From Arthrobacter gandavensis (GTDB taxonomy: Bacteria > Actinomycetota > Actinomycetes > Actinomycetales > Micrococcaceae), in contig NZ_JADKYW010000005.1 in NCBI RefSeq assembly GCF_015355785.1, positions 713,468-777,467 on the forward strand: 64,000 bases of DNA, written 5' to 3'. The stretch's first letter is position 1, and each line of letters opens with the position of its first letter. Below, piece after piece: positions 56,501 through 64,000 of the stretch. The notes below the pieces were generated by a model, which worked only from the letters and a program-made list of their open reading frames with translations, was not told the origin of the DNA and made no database searches. The position numbers were made by a program, and so were the translations under genes.

Positions 56501-56559
56501 CGGAAGAATAAGGGCGCCACGAGTGCCACCGCAAATAGAACGGTGAGCACAAACAGCAC
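53551..56559 (-). CDS. mnhA: Mrp Na+/H+ antiporter subunit A fused to subunit B
   Basis: 1002 residues. The N-terminal part (about 1-760) is MrpA, related to NuoL, with [46 protein letters not shown] and the MrpA C-terminal region. The last 170 or so residues are MrpB ([23 protein letters not shown]). So mnhB is not separate. First gene of a six-gene operon A/B-C-D-E-F-G with ATGA-type overlaps. The complex exchanges Na+ for H+ at high pH or salt. GTG 56559 has GGGAGA before it. Confidence 0.94.
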   Translation of the reverse strand: [1002 protein letters not shown]

Positions 56560-56727
56560 GTAGATCTCCCGGGTTCTCTAATGGGCCTTACAGGTCAGAA
56601 CACAGCTTTAGTTATCAACGTCGGGTCAAGGGCTTTGTTTATTCTACCGGAGGCATACGCACCGGTCATATTCAGCCCAAGAACACAGAGGACCGCGTCC
56701 GTTCACCTCTCATCCGCGTTTGCCCGT

Positions 56728-56733
56728 TAGCAT
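56728..56733 (+). promoter_or_regulatory. Candidate -10 box (TAGCAT), leaderless MFS gene
   Basis: TAGCAT lies 7 bases before ATG 56741. Confidence 0.55.
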
Positions 56734-56740
56734 CTGGAAC

Positions 56741-58105
56741 ATGGCTTCGATGACGCACGCAACCCCCGGGCACCCAGGCGCCCCCGCACAGGCGCGCCGG
56801 CGGGAGGTCTGGGCGTGGGCCTCCTGGGACTGGGGATCGGCTGCCTTCAACGCCGTCATGACCACGTTCGTGTTCACCGTCTACCTCACCTCGGATTCAT
56901 TTGGTGGCGAAGATCACGCATCAGCCGTCCTCGGGGCAGGTCTGGCCGTGGCCGGTGTCCTGGTGGCGGTGCTCGCTCCCGTAGCGGGGCAGCGTTCCGA
57001 TGCCGGCGGGCGGCGGAAGCTCTGGCTGGGCGTCAACACAGTGGCCGTGTGTATTGCCACCGGCCTGTGTTTCTTCGTCTATCCGAGCGAGAATTTCCTG
57101 CTGCTCGGCGTCGCGCTGATCGCCCTGGCGAACGTGTTCTTCGAATTCGCCAACGTCAACTACTTCGCCATGCTCAAGCAGGTTTCGACGCCGTCAACCA
57201 TCGGCAAGGTCAGCGGGTTCGGCTGGGCCATGGGCTACGTGGGCGGAATCGCGGCCCTGGCGCTGGTTCTCGTGGGATTCATCAATCCGGACGTCGGCTG
57301 GTTTGGCGTCACGTCCGAGGACGGCCAGAACATCCGGGCGGTAGCGCTCTTCTCCGCCGTATGGTTCCTGATCTTTTCACTGCCCATCTTCTTCACGGTT
57401 CCAGAGGTTCCGCGGACCCGCGCGGCGAAGATCGGCTTCATCGCGTCCTACGGCCTGCTGTTCCGCCGCATCAGGGCCATCTACAGAACCAGCCCGCACA
57501 CGATCTATTTCCTGCTGGCCAGCGCCGTGTTCCGGGACGGCCTCGCCGCCGTGTTCACCTTCGGCGGGGTCATCGCAGCCGGGACGTTCGGCTGGGAGCT
57601 GTCCCAGGTGATCATGTTCGCCATCTTCGGAAACATTGTGGCAGCGGCAGGCTCCTTTGCCGGTGGTTTCCTCGATGACCGGATCGGCCCCAAACCCGTG
57701 ATCGTTGGAGCCCTGACCGGCCTGCTGCTGGCCGGCTCCACCATTGCCCTCCTCGGCGCCGGAGACGTAAGCCTCTTTGGGCTCGAGTGGACCGGGGACA
57801 CCACGTTCTGGATCTTCGGCCTGTTGCTGTGCCTCTTCGTGGGGCCAGCCCAATCCGCCTCGCGCGCCTTCCTGGCAAGGCTCGCCCCGGACGGAGAGGA
57901 GTCGGAGCTGTTTGGGCTCTATGCCACCACGGGCCGCGCGGTCAGTTTCCTGGCCCCTTCGCTGTTCGCCGCTTTCATCGCCGTCTTCGGGGCGCAGCGC
58001 TACGGCATCATCGGGATCCTGCTCGTCCTGCTGCTGGGGCTGCTGGCGCTGCTGCCCGTGCGGGCCCCGGGGCAAACACCCAAGGCCGTGGTCCCGGAGG
58101 TCTAG
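56741..58105 (+). CDS. MFS transporter, UMF1/Atg22-like
   Basis: 454 residues with 12 predicted helices. The N-terminus REVWAWASWDWGSAAFNAVMTTFVFTVYL is the Atg22-like signature; YLTSDSFG and SGFGWAMGYVGGIAAL follow. In yeast Atg22 exports amino acids from the vacuole; the bacterial substrate is unknown. ATG 56741 is chosen because a -10 box lies 7 bases before it. Its stop is 3 bases from that of the convergent DUF1801 gene. Confidence 0.87.
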   Translation: MASMTHATPGHPGAPAQARRREVWAWASWDWGSAAFNAVMTTFVFTVYLTSDSFGGEDHASAVLGAGLAVAGVLVAVLAPVAGQRSDAGGRRKLWLGVNTVAVCIATGLCFFVYPSENFLLLGVALIALANVFFEFANVNYFAMLKQVSTPSTIGKVSGFGWAMGYVGGIAALALVLVGFINPDVGWFGVTSEDGQNIRAVALFSAVWFLIFSLPIFFTVPEVPRTRAAKIGFIASYGLLFRRIRAIYRTSPHTIYFLLASAVFRDGLAAVFTFGGVIAAGTFGWELSQVIMFAIFGNIVAAAGSFAGGFLDDRIGPKPVIVGALTGLLLAGSTIALLGAGDVSLFGLEWTGDTTFWIFGLLLCLFVGPAQSASRAFLARLAPDGEESELFGLYATTGRAVSFLAPSLFAAFIAVFGAQRYGIIGILLVLLLGLLALLPVRAPGQTPKAVVPEV

Positions 58106-58108
58106 CGG

Positions 58109-58498
58109 TTATTCGAGCTGGGCCACCCACTGACGGACGACGTCGGTGAAGTCACCCATCGCTGCTTCGGCAGCCGCCCGGTTGGAGAGAGTTATTACTC
58201 CCCTGTTCCGACCGGCCATCCGGAGCATCTTGCGCGGATCGGTAACGGTGATTTCACGGTGGTCGGGCTTCGGCCGGGCACCGGTGTGAAGGACAACCTG
58301 GATGTTCTCCGGGCGCCTGAGGCTGAAGGTCGCAAAGTCATCATGCAGGGCGAAGTTCGGAGCGCCCCACTTGATGTTCTCGTGAATCCGGGGATCCACG
58401 GAGAGTATGGCCGCACGAAGGTGACGCACCACGGAGGACATCGGGTGATCCAGGGCTGCCAGGTAATCCGTTAGCTCTTCTGGTTCTGCAGGTTCCAT
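58109..58498 (-). CDS. DUF1801 (YdhG-like) domain protein
   Basis: 129 residues. The family pattern is ELTDYLAALDHPMSSVVRHLRAAILSVDPRIHENIKWGAPNFAL near the start, with FATFSLRRPENIQVVLHTGA next. The fold is small and alpha/beta; the function is unknown. ATG 58498 is used; a GTG two codons earlier is possible. Confidence 0.82.
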   Translation of the reverse strand: MEPAEPEELTDYLAALDHPMSSVVRHLRAAILSVDPRIHENIKWGAPNFALHDDFATFSLRRPENIQVVLHTGARPKPDHREITVTDPRKMLRMAGRNRGVITLSNRAAAEAAMGDFTDVVRQWVAQLE

Positions 58499-58564
58499 GC
58501 GCACAATCTTTCACCGTGCCGTGCCGGTGTCCACAGTGCGGGAGCTCCCGCAGCCTTCCCGCCC

Positions 58565-59140
58565 CTAGATGCTGGTGCGGTGGAAGTTCTGGTAGCTGCG
58601 CGACGCCGTCGGGCCCCGCTGGCCCTGGTAACGGTTACCGTACGCACCGGAGCCGTAGGCGTGCTCAGCCGGGGAGGAGAGGCGGAAGAAGCACAGCTGG
58701 CCAATCTTCGAGCCCGGCCACAGTTTGATGGGGAGGGTGGCCATGTTGGAGAGCTCGAGGGTTACGTGGCCGGAGAAGCCGGGGTCGATGAACCCTGCGG
58801 TCGAGTGGGTCAGCAGCCCGAGCCGGCCCAGCGAGGATTTACCCTCAAGCCGGGCGGCGACGTCATCGGGAAGGGTGACCTGCTCATACGTCGAACCAAG
58901 GACGAACTCACCCGGGTGCAGGATGAAGGGCTCGTCCGGAGCCACCTCCACCAGCCTGGTGAGGTCCGGCTGGTCCAGGGACGGGTCGATGTGAGCGTAC
59001 TTGTGGTTGTCGAAAAGGCGGAAGTAGCGGTCGATCCGCACGTCAACGCTGGAGGGCTGGACCATTGCCGGGTCATAGGGATCAAGGACGATCCGCTCGT
59101 CGGCAATTTCGGCTCGAATGTCGCGGTCAGATATCAGCAC
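58565..59140 (-). CDS. dcd: dCTP deaminase
   Basis: 191 residues, the usual length. [17 protein letters not shown] near 28, the active-site stretch [23 protein letters not shown] with the catalytic glutamate just before it (ARLEGKSS) and then GQLCFFRL are diagnostic. It deaminates dCTP to dUTP, or directly to dUMP in the bifunctional actinobacterial type. The start is GTG; a TATTTT box lies 6 bases upstream, so it is probably leaderless. Confidence 0.94.
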   Translation of the reverse strand: MLISDRDIRAEIADERIVLDPYDPAMVQPSSVDVRIDRYFRLFDNHKYAHIDPSLDQPDLTRLVEVAPDEPFILHPGEFVLGSTYEQVTLPDDVAARLEGKSSLGRLGLLTHSTAGFIDPGFSGHVTLELSNMATLPIKLWPGSKIGQLCFFRLSSPAEHAYGSGAYGNRYQGQRGPTASRSYQNFHRTSI

Positions 59141-59146
59141 CTTCTA

Positions 59147-59152
59147 AAAATA
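59147..59152 (-). promoter_or_regulatory. Candidate -10 box (TATTTT), leaderless dcd
   Basis: TATTTT on the minus strand, 6 bases before GTG 59140; there is no room for a ribosome site. Confidence 0.6.
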
Positions 59153-59160
59153 GCGCATCC

Positions 59161-60012
59161 TCAAGTCTGCTTAATTTCGGTGCGGACGGCATAGAGCTCG
59201 GGGAAAAACGTCAGGTCAAGTGCACTGCGCAGGAAGTGGGCGCCGGAGGATCCCCCGGTGCCCCGCTTCATGCCGATGGTGCGCTGCACGGTAAGCAGGT
59301 GGCGGAAGCGCCACAGCTGAAAATTGTCCTCCAGGTCCACGAGCTCTTCGCAGGCCTCATAGATGTCCCAGTTCTCCGCGGGGTTCTCATACACGCTGCG
59401 AAATATGTCCATCAGGGATGCGTCGAAGACGTGCGCCTGTGTGACGTCCCGTTCCAGCAGGCTCTGCGGCACGGGATAGCCGCGCCGGGCCAGAGCCGCA
59501 ATGAATTCGTCGTACACGCTGGTTTCCGAGAGCAGCTCCGCGAGCAGTTCCTGCGCCTGCGGGTCCGAACGGAAAACCTCCAGCATGGCCGCGTTCTTGT
59601 TGCCCAGCAGGAACTCCACGGCACGGTACTGGTAGGACTGGAAACCTGAGGAAGCGCCAAGTTCGCCCCGGAACCCGGCGTACTCCGACGGCGTCAGCGT
59701 TGCCAGCACGGACCACTGTTCGGTCAGCGAGCGCTGGATGTGCTTAATGCGGGCGATGCCTTTCATGGCCGAGCGGAGGTCATCAGCCATCAGCCGCGAC
59801 CGCACGCCCCTGAGCTCATGCAGCACCAGCTTCAGCCACAGCTCTGAGGTCTGGTGCTGGATGATGAAGAGCATCTCGTCATGGTGGCTGCTGACCGGAT
59901 GCTGTGCGGAGAGCAGCTCGTCGAGTCCCAGATAAGACCCGTAGCTCATTTTCCGGCTGAAATCCCGCTCGATTTCCGGTTCCAGGTCCCTTGTATTCCG
60001 GTCTACGCTCAT
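59161..60012 (-). CDS. kynA: Tryptophan 2,3-dioxygenase
   Basis: 283 residues, typical for the haem enzyme that opens the indole ring of tryptophan to N-formylkynurenine. Marks: [17 protein letters not shown] (with the substrate-site histidine) near 24, [19 protein letters not shown] near 44, [19 protein letters not shown] near 125, and [23 protein letters not shown] near 235 with the haem-ligand histidine. ATG 60012 has GGAG 5 bases upstream. No other kynurenine gene is in the window. Confidence 0.94.
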   Translation of the reverse strand: MSVDRNTRDLEPEIERDFSRKMSYGSYLGLDELLSAQHPVSSHHDEMLFIIQHQTSELWLKLVLHELRGVRSRLMADDLRSAMKGIARIKHIQRSLTEQWSVLATLTPSEYAGFRGELGASSGFQSYQYRAVEFLLGNKNAAMLEVFRSDPQAQELLAELLSETSVYDEFIAALARRGYPVPQSLLERDVTQAHVFDASLMDIFRSVYENPAENWDIYEACEELVDLEDNFQLWRFRHLLTVQRTIGMKRGTGGSSGAHFLRSALDLTFFPELYAVRTEIKQT

Positions 60013-60168
60013 CGCTGCTCCATAGGTAGCTGGTTGGCGGGCCCACGCCCTGAGTACTGCGGTGCTGGGATTCACGGTAACCGCAGCTCCCTGCCTGCAG
60101 CTTCTGCGCCACGGCAGGGCTGTGGAAGACTGGCGGTTTATGCATCCGACCCTCCAGAGGAGGTCCCC

Positions 60169-60672
60169 TTGGACAACGGCACCGAGAACAGCAACGCCGG
60201 CATGGACGGCACCGCGCAGGAAACCGGCACCGGAGCAGATTCCCGGCCCAGCGCTCCCGAGCCCGCCACGGCACTGGAAGAAGCCATCGTCTCCGGACAG
60301 TCCGGCGCGATCAGCAACCATGACGTCATCACGGCCATCTGGAACTCCGAACTGCTCAGCGTCGGCCGGCTGACTGTCGAGGATGACCCGGCAAGTTTCC
60401 AGGCGCTGGTCCTGAAGTCCCCCGAGGGCGCCGCCCCCGTCGCTGCCACCTTCACCGACGCGCAGCGGATTCCGCAGCGCATCCGGGACACCGCCCCCAT
60501 CATGGTGAAGGCATCCGGTGAGGCGACGCTGCGCAGCATCGCTCCGGGTTACGGACTGGCCATCAATCCCGGAAATTCCCTGGGACTGGAGCTCGGCCCC
60601 GAAGGCGTCCAGGCCGTCGTCGCCGCTTTTGGCGGCGGCCCCGCTGAGGGAACGGATCCGGGCGGAGCCTAG
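60169..60672 (+). CDS. SseB family protein
   Basis: 167 residues. After a disordered head (about 1-35), [35 protein letters not shown] and [13 protein letters not shown] match the SseB N-terminal domain; the tail has [25 protein letters not shown]. The TTG at 60169 is chosen because GAGGAGG lies 5-6 bases upstream and no ATG in this frame fits. The function is unknown. It is divergent from kynA. Confidence 0.7.
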   Translation: MDNGTENSNAGMDGTAQETGTGADSRPSAPEPATALEEAIVSGQSGAISNHDVITAIWNSELLSVGRLTVEDDPASFQALVLKSPEGAAPVAATFTDAQRIPQRIRDTAPIMVKASGEATLRSIAPGYGLAINPGNSLGLELGPEGVQAVVAAFGGGPAEGTDPGGA

Positions 60673-60803
60673 TCCCTGCGGCTGAGCGGGCACCGTTTAG
60701 GTAGTCCTTTGGCCAATGCGGCCCGGTTTTGCCCGCCTCGGCCTTGCCGTGTGGGTGGCGGCGTCTACTCTGGGGAAACTCACTACAGATGGAGGGCTGT
60801 AAA

Positions 60804-61868
60804 GTGACCTGTTTCCCAGCATCCGCAACGAAATGCTCGATCGTTCCGCCGTATCTGCTCTCCCGGATAGCGGAACGTCCCGACCGGCTGGCTGCTGCCG
60901 CCGAGGCTGCCCGGCGCACGCTTATGGAGTTCACCTCCGTGGCCGAAACCAGGCAGCTCGGCCGTACTGCCAAGGCGCCGTCGCCCGGCACCGCCTTCAG
61001 CCCCAAGCTCCGCCGCACTGTCTTCGACGCCATGCAGCGGCAGGAACTGCCCGGCAGGGAGGTACGCCCCGAAGGCTCCGCGCCGAGCGGGGATCCCGCC
61101 GTCGATGAGACCTATGACGGCCTGGGAGCCACTTACGCACTGTTTGAGGACGCCTATGGGCGTTCCTCCGTTGACGGTGCGGGCCAGCCGCTCCTGGCGA
61201 CTGTGCACTACGGCCGCGACTATGACAACGCGTTCTGGGACGGGGCACAGATGGTCCTGGGCGACGGTGACGGCGAGGTCTTCGAAAGGTTCAGCAAATC
61301 GCTGACCGTGATCGGCCACGAACTGACCCACGGCGTCATCCAGTACACCGCCAAACTGGTGTACCAGGACCAGGCCGGGGCGCTGAACGAATCGGTAGCG
61401 GACGTTTTCGGCAGCCTGGTGGAGCAGAAGCTCCTGGGACAAACCGCCGCCGAAGCGTCGTGGCTGGTCGGCGAGGGCCTGTTCACGCCGGAAGTCAGCG
61501 GCTCTGCGCTCCGGTCCCTGGCTGCTCCGGGAACCGCGTACGACGACGACGTGCTGGGTAAGGATCCCCAGCCTGCGGACATGTCCGGTTTTATTGAAAC
61601 AGCATCGGATAACGGCGGCGTGCACCTGAATTCGGGAATCCCGAACCACGCTTTCTACCTCGCCTCGGTGCGGCTGGGCGGCTATGCCTGGGAACGGGCA
61701 GGCCAGGTTTGGTATGACACGATCACGGAGCCCAACTTTCCGGCGGACTGCACGTTTTCAGTCTTCGCTGCGGCGACCATTACGGCGGCTGAAAAGCGCT
61801 ATGGGGCCGGGAGCGAAGAAAGTTCCGCTGTGCAGGCCGCATGGCAAGAGGTTAATGTCATGGTATGA
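60804..61868 (+). CDS. M4-family neutral metalloprotease, protealysin type
   Basis: 354 residues. The short propeptide carries IVPPYLLSRIA near 14, the PPYLL motif of protealysin-like proteases; no signal peptide is visible. Zinc site H172-E-L-T-H176 with third ligand E196 in NESVADVFG; the catalytic H274 is in GGVHLNSGIPNHAF. GTG 60804 has GGAGGG 7 bases upstream. The stop overlaps the start of the emfourin gene, so enzyme and inhibitor are made together, as in Serratia. Confidence 0.94.
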   Translation: MTCFPASATKCSIVPPYLLSRIAERPDRLAAAAEAARRTLMEFTSVAETRQLGRTAKAPSPGTAFSPKLRRTVFDAMQRQELPGREVRPEGSAPSGDPAVDETYDGLGATYALFEDAYGRSSVDGAGQPLLATVHYGRDYDNAFWDGAQMVLGDGDGEVFERFSKSLTVIGHELTHGVIQYTAKLVYQDQAGALNESVADVFGSLVEQKLLGQTAAEASWLVGEGLFTPEVSGSALRSLAAPGTAYDDDVLGKDPQPADMSGFIETASDNGGVHLNSGIPNHAFYLASVRLGGYAWERAGQVWYDTITEPNFPADCTFSVFAAATITAAEKRYGAGSEESSAVQAAWQEVNVMV

Positions 61869-62128
61869 GACTGGTTGTGGTGCGTACCGGAGGCATGGCT
61901 GGAATGCGGCGCACCTGGAGCAGCGAGGTGAGTTCCGAGGAAGCCGAGGAACGCTGGCTTCCCCTGCTCCGGGAGCCGCCGGAAGAATCTGCCGGCGGCC
62001 CGGACCGATTCACGTATGAGATCAGCGTGGGCCAGCAGGCCGTCACCATTCCCGAGACATCCCTCAAAGGGCGCTGGCGGGAACTGGTAGAGCGGGCACG
62101 GGACGGCGAAGAGGCCCGTCCGGCCTAG
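61865..62128 (+). CDS. Emfourin-like protealysin inhibitor
   Basis: 87 residues: MRLVVVRTGGMAGMRRTW at the start, then RFTYEISVGQQAVTIPE. This matches emfourin, the small protein inhibitor of protealysin-like M4 proteases. It overlaps the protease stop (ATGA) and so is coupled to it. It probably keeps the protease inactive inside the cell. Confidence 0.85.
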   Translation: MRLVVVRTGGMAGMRRTWSSEVSSEEAEERWLPLLREPPEESAGGPDRFTYEISVGQQAVTIPETSLKGRWRELVERARDGEEARPA

Positions 62129-62219
62129 GACACCACGTCAGGCCAGCCGAGACGGCTTTATGCTGCTGGTGCCAAAGACATGTAAAGTGGTTTGTTGTGC
62201 CGGTGCTTCACCGGCCAGT

Positions 62220-62290
62220 GCGGGCGTAGCTCAATGGTAGAGCGCTAGCTTCCCAAGCTCGATACGCGGGTTCGATTCCCGTCGCCCGCT
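62220..62290 (+). tRNA. tRNA-Gly (anticodon CCC)
   Basis: 71-nt cloverleaf without an encoded CCA (CCC follows). Acceptor GCGGGCG/CGCCCGC, D arm GCTC/GAGC, loop TTCCCAA giving anticodon CCC (reads GGG), T arm GCGGG TTCGATT CCCGT. The anticodon stem CTAGC/GCTCG has one T-C mismatch (62246 with 62260). A TAAAGT box lies at 62183-62188. Confidence 0.94.
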
Positions 62291-62309
62291 CCCATGTGTT
62301 GTCTTGCCA

Positions 62310-62344
62310 GCGACTCCGGCCCGGGCCGGAGTCGCTTTTCTTTG
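62310..62344 (+). terminator. Intrinsic terminator of tRNA-Gly
   Basis: Perfect 26-base palindrome beginning GCGACTCCGG, followed by TTTTCTTT. Confidence 0.88.
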
Positions 62345-62386
62345 TCCTTCGGGAAGTACCGGGCCGGGCGTAGACTTGAACACGCT

Positions 62387-62806
62387 ATGAACCGCAAAAT
62401 GTTTAAGTCGAAGATCCACCGTGCCACCGTGACCCATTCCAACCTCCACTACGTAGGCTCCGTGACCGTGGATGTGGACCTGCTTGAAGCAGCGGACATT
62501 CTTCCCGGCGAACTGGTTTCGATCGTGGATGTAGACAACGGTTCCCGGCTCGAAACGTACACTATCGCCGGTGAACGCGGTTCCGGTGTCCTCGGCATCA
62601 ACGGGGCGGCAGCGCACCTGGTCAACATCGGGGACAAGGTCATCCTGATCACCTACGCGGATATGAGTACCGAAGAGGCACGCGCCTACGTTCCCGTGGT
62701 GGTCCATGTTGACGGCAGCAACCGCATCATCGAGCTCGGCACCGATCCCGCCGAGGCGATCACCCCCGGCACACAGCGCCCGCCGCTCGCTGCCTCCGTT
62801 TCCTGA
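62387..62806 (+). CDS. panD: Aspartate 1-decarboxylase
   Basis: 139 residues. Self-cleaves between G24 and S25 in HYVGSVTVD to form the pyruvoyl cofactor; makes beta-alanine for pantothenate and Co[17 protein letters not shown] and [22 protein letters not shown] are the usual later motifs. ATG 62387 ([17 protein letters not shown]) matches the family start; a TAGACT box lies 10 bases upstream. Confidence 0.96.
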   Translation: MNRKMFKSKIHRATVTHSNLHYVGSVTVDVDLLEAADILPGELVSIVDVDNGSRLETYTIAGERGSGVLGINGAAAHLVNIGDKVILITYADMSTEEARAYVPVVVHVDGSNRIIELGTDPAEAITPGTQRPPLAASVS

Positions 62807-62854
62807 GCCTCCCGCCTCCCGCCTCCCCGTACCGGCCTACGGGCGCACCACTTG

Positions 62855-62872
62855 GTTTCCGCGCGCGGAAAC
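62855..62872. promoter_or_regulatory. Perfect 18-bp palindrome upstream of the sugar-binding gene
   Basis: GTTTCCGCGCGCGGAAAC, 200 bases before the lipoprotein start. It could be an operator of a LacI-type regulator, but that is a guess. Confidence 0.35.
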
Positions 62873-63073
62873 GCCTCCCGCGGACTGTTTACCCGCCCCG
62901 GACACGGTTGGATAACGGTTCGTTCCCCTGCAACCTGCGCTTTAGCGGGTTTGCCTCCAGAACTGTGGCGCAATGCACCTCGTTGGGCATATGGTCGATC
63001 GAAAGGTTGCTGAGCTTCCTTTCGCGGAACATCACTGAAGTCCGTGCCTACGACGAGGTGGAGGCATATACCC

Positions 63074-64000
63074 ATGCCACAAGGTGCAAAACATCACGGC
63101 AGACACCGGATGAAAAAGTCTGCAGCTGCGGGGTTCGCCCTCGCCGTCGGCGCCACGCTGCTGGCGGGCTGCAGTTCGGATTCCGGCTCAACGCCTACCC
63201 TGACGTGGTACATCAACCCGGACGACGGCGGCCAGGCCGAGCTGGCGAAGCGCTGCACTGACGCTTCGAACGGGGAGTACACCATCGAGACTTCACTCCT
63301 TCCCAACGATGCCCCGTCGCAGAGGGAGCAGCTGGCGCGGCGGCTCGCTGCGGGTGACACCAGCATGGACATCATGAGCCTGGATCCGCCCAACGTCCCT
63401 GAATACGCGGAACCGGGCTACCTGGCGCCGATCCCCGATGATGTACGCGAGCGCACCACCGCCAACGTCCTGGAAGGCGCCCTTGCCGGCGCTACCTGGA
63501 AGGACGAGGTAGTCGCCGTACCGTTCTGGGCCAACACGCAGATTCTCTGGTACCGCAAGTCAGTGGCGGAGGCGGCCGGCCTGGATATGAGCCAGCCCGT
63601 CACCTGGGACCAACTGATGGAGGCCGTAGCCAGCCAGGACAAGTACCTCAGCGTCCAGGGCGCCCGGGCCGAGTCAATGACCGTCTGGGTCAACGCGCTG
63701 ATCGAATCGGCAGGCGGGCAGATCGTGGAGAACCCGGACGCCCCTGCCGACGAGATCCAGCTCGGGATCGATTCCGACGCAGGCAGGAAGGCGGCGGAGA
63801 TCGTCTCAGCCATCGGCAAGGAGGGCCTCGGCGGTCCGGGCCTTCCAACCCAGACCGAGAACTTCTCCATGATCCAGTTCCAGGGCGACAAGGGCGCCTT
63901 CATGGTCAACTACCCCTTCGTCTGGCCGGCGACCAACGCGGCTGTCGAGGAAGGGGCGCTGCCTGCTTCCCTGATCGACGACATTGGGTGGGCCCTCTAT
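63074..64000 (+). CDS. LpqY-like trehalose/sugar ABC transporter binding lipoprotein (3' end cut by window)
   Basis: 309 residues in the window, open to the last base. Lipoprotein signal KKSAAAGFALAVGATLLAGC with the modified cysteine C33, then an extracellular solute-binding fold. ELAKRC, REQLARRLAAGDTSMDIMSLD, WANTQILWYR and VWVNALIESAGG resemble mycobacterial LpqY, the binding protein of the LpqY-SugABC trehalose importer. ATG 63074 has GGAGG 9 bases upstream; ATG 63110 gives a shorter signal but no ribosome site. Permease genes should follow beyond the window. Confidence 0.85.
   Translation, partial: MPQGAKHHGRHRMKKSAAAGFALAVGATLLAGCSSDSGSTPTLTWYINPDDGGQAELAKRCTDASNGEYTIETSLLPNDAPSQREQLARRLAAGDTSMDIMSLDPPNVPEYAEPGYLAPIPDDVRERTTANVLEGALAGATWKDEVVAVPFWANTQILWYRKSVAEAAGLDMSQPVTWDQLMEAVASQDKYLSVQGARAESMTVWVNALIESAGGQIVENPDAPADEIQLGIDSDAGRKAAEIVSAIGKEGLGGPGLPTQTENFSMIQFQGDKGAFMVNYPFVWPATNAAVEEGALPASLIDDIGWALY

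Noticed and set aside
59161-60693. An extended tryptophan dioxygenase of 510 residues
   Set aside because: The first 227 codons overlap the SseB-like gene on the other strand and do not resemble dioxygenases; the family start is at 60012.

Overview
The window is high-GC DNA, densely packed on both strands. Its genes point to an actinobacterium of the Micrococcaceae, most likely Arthrobacter or a close relative. The evidence is the HspR-type dnaK operon with HAIR operators, a DUF3073 protein, a Septum_form protein, a PBP-lipo type penicillin-binding lipoprotein, a fused MrpAB antiporter subunit, an LpqY-like lipoprotein and many apparently leaderless genes. The assignment is inferred from gene content; no 16S gene is present. 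I see no prophage, insertion sequence or CRISPR array, so this looks like ordinary chromosome.

Layout. 1-2609: two overlapping genes for a heterodimeric ABC exporter, the first cut by the window edge. 2712-3521: tRNA-Pro(CGG) and a RibD/DHFR-like reductase. 3615-10375: purine synthesis, with purD-purC leftward and purF-purM rightward around an asparaginase, an SCP-like protein and a small membrane protein. 10407-13152: palindromic element, DUF3073 gene and a septum-formation protein. 13180-15982: clpB under an HspR operator. 16030-22223: an SRPBCC protein, then betT-betB-betA (choline uptake and oxidation to glycine betaine). 22247-26018: a PBP-lipo transpeptidase and a tandem paralogue that has lost all three catalytic motifs. 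26015-29146: YccF, a PNPOx-like protein, HutD-like protein, a helix-hairpin-helix protein and a DUF4232 membrane protein. 29220-32502: DEAD-box helicase, trmB and a YqeY protein. 32654-35469: membrane protein, HTH regulator and ABC-2 exporter. 35476-39840: dnaK-grpE-dnaJ-hspR read leftward. 39865-46455: flavodoxin, methyltransferase, LMW tyrosine phosphatase, a kinase-PabB fusion, cardiolipin synthase and pabC. 46515-49630: TPP riboswitch and a YkoEDC-type ECF transporter. 49729-56559: DUF4235 gene and a complete Mrp Na+/H+ antiporter operon. 56741-64000: Atg22-like MFS protein, DUF1801 protein, dcd, kynA, an SseB-like protein, an M4 protease with its emfourin inhibitor, tRNA-Gly(CCC), panD and the start of a trehalose-type sugar-binding lipoprotein.

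How the parts work together. The bet genes and the Mrp antiporter suggest tolerance of salt and osmotic stress. HspR, encoded at the end of the dnaK operon, probably represses both that operon and clpB through HAIR sites that overlap the two promoters. The TPP riboswitch probably controls the ECF transporter by hiding its ribosome binding site. PabB and PabC supply p-aminobenzoate for folate.

The most unusual items are the catalytically dead PBP paralogue next to its active sister, the kinase-PabB fusion, a dispersed 60-base palindrome found at two convergent gene ends, and a promoter pattern in which a TANNNT hexamer sits 6-8 bases before the start codon of about fifteen genes.
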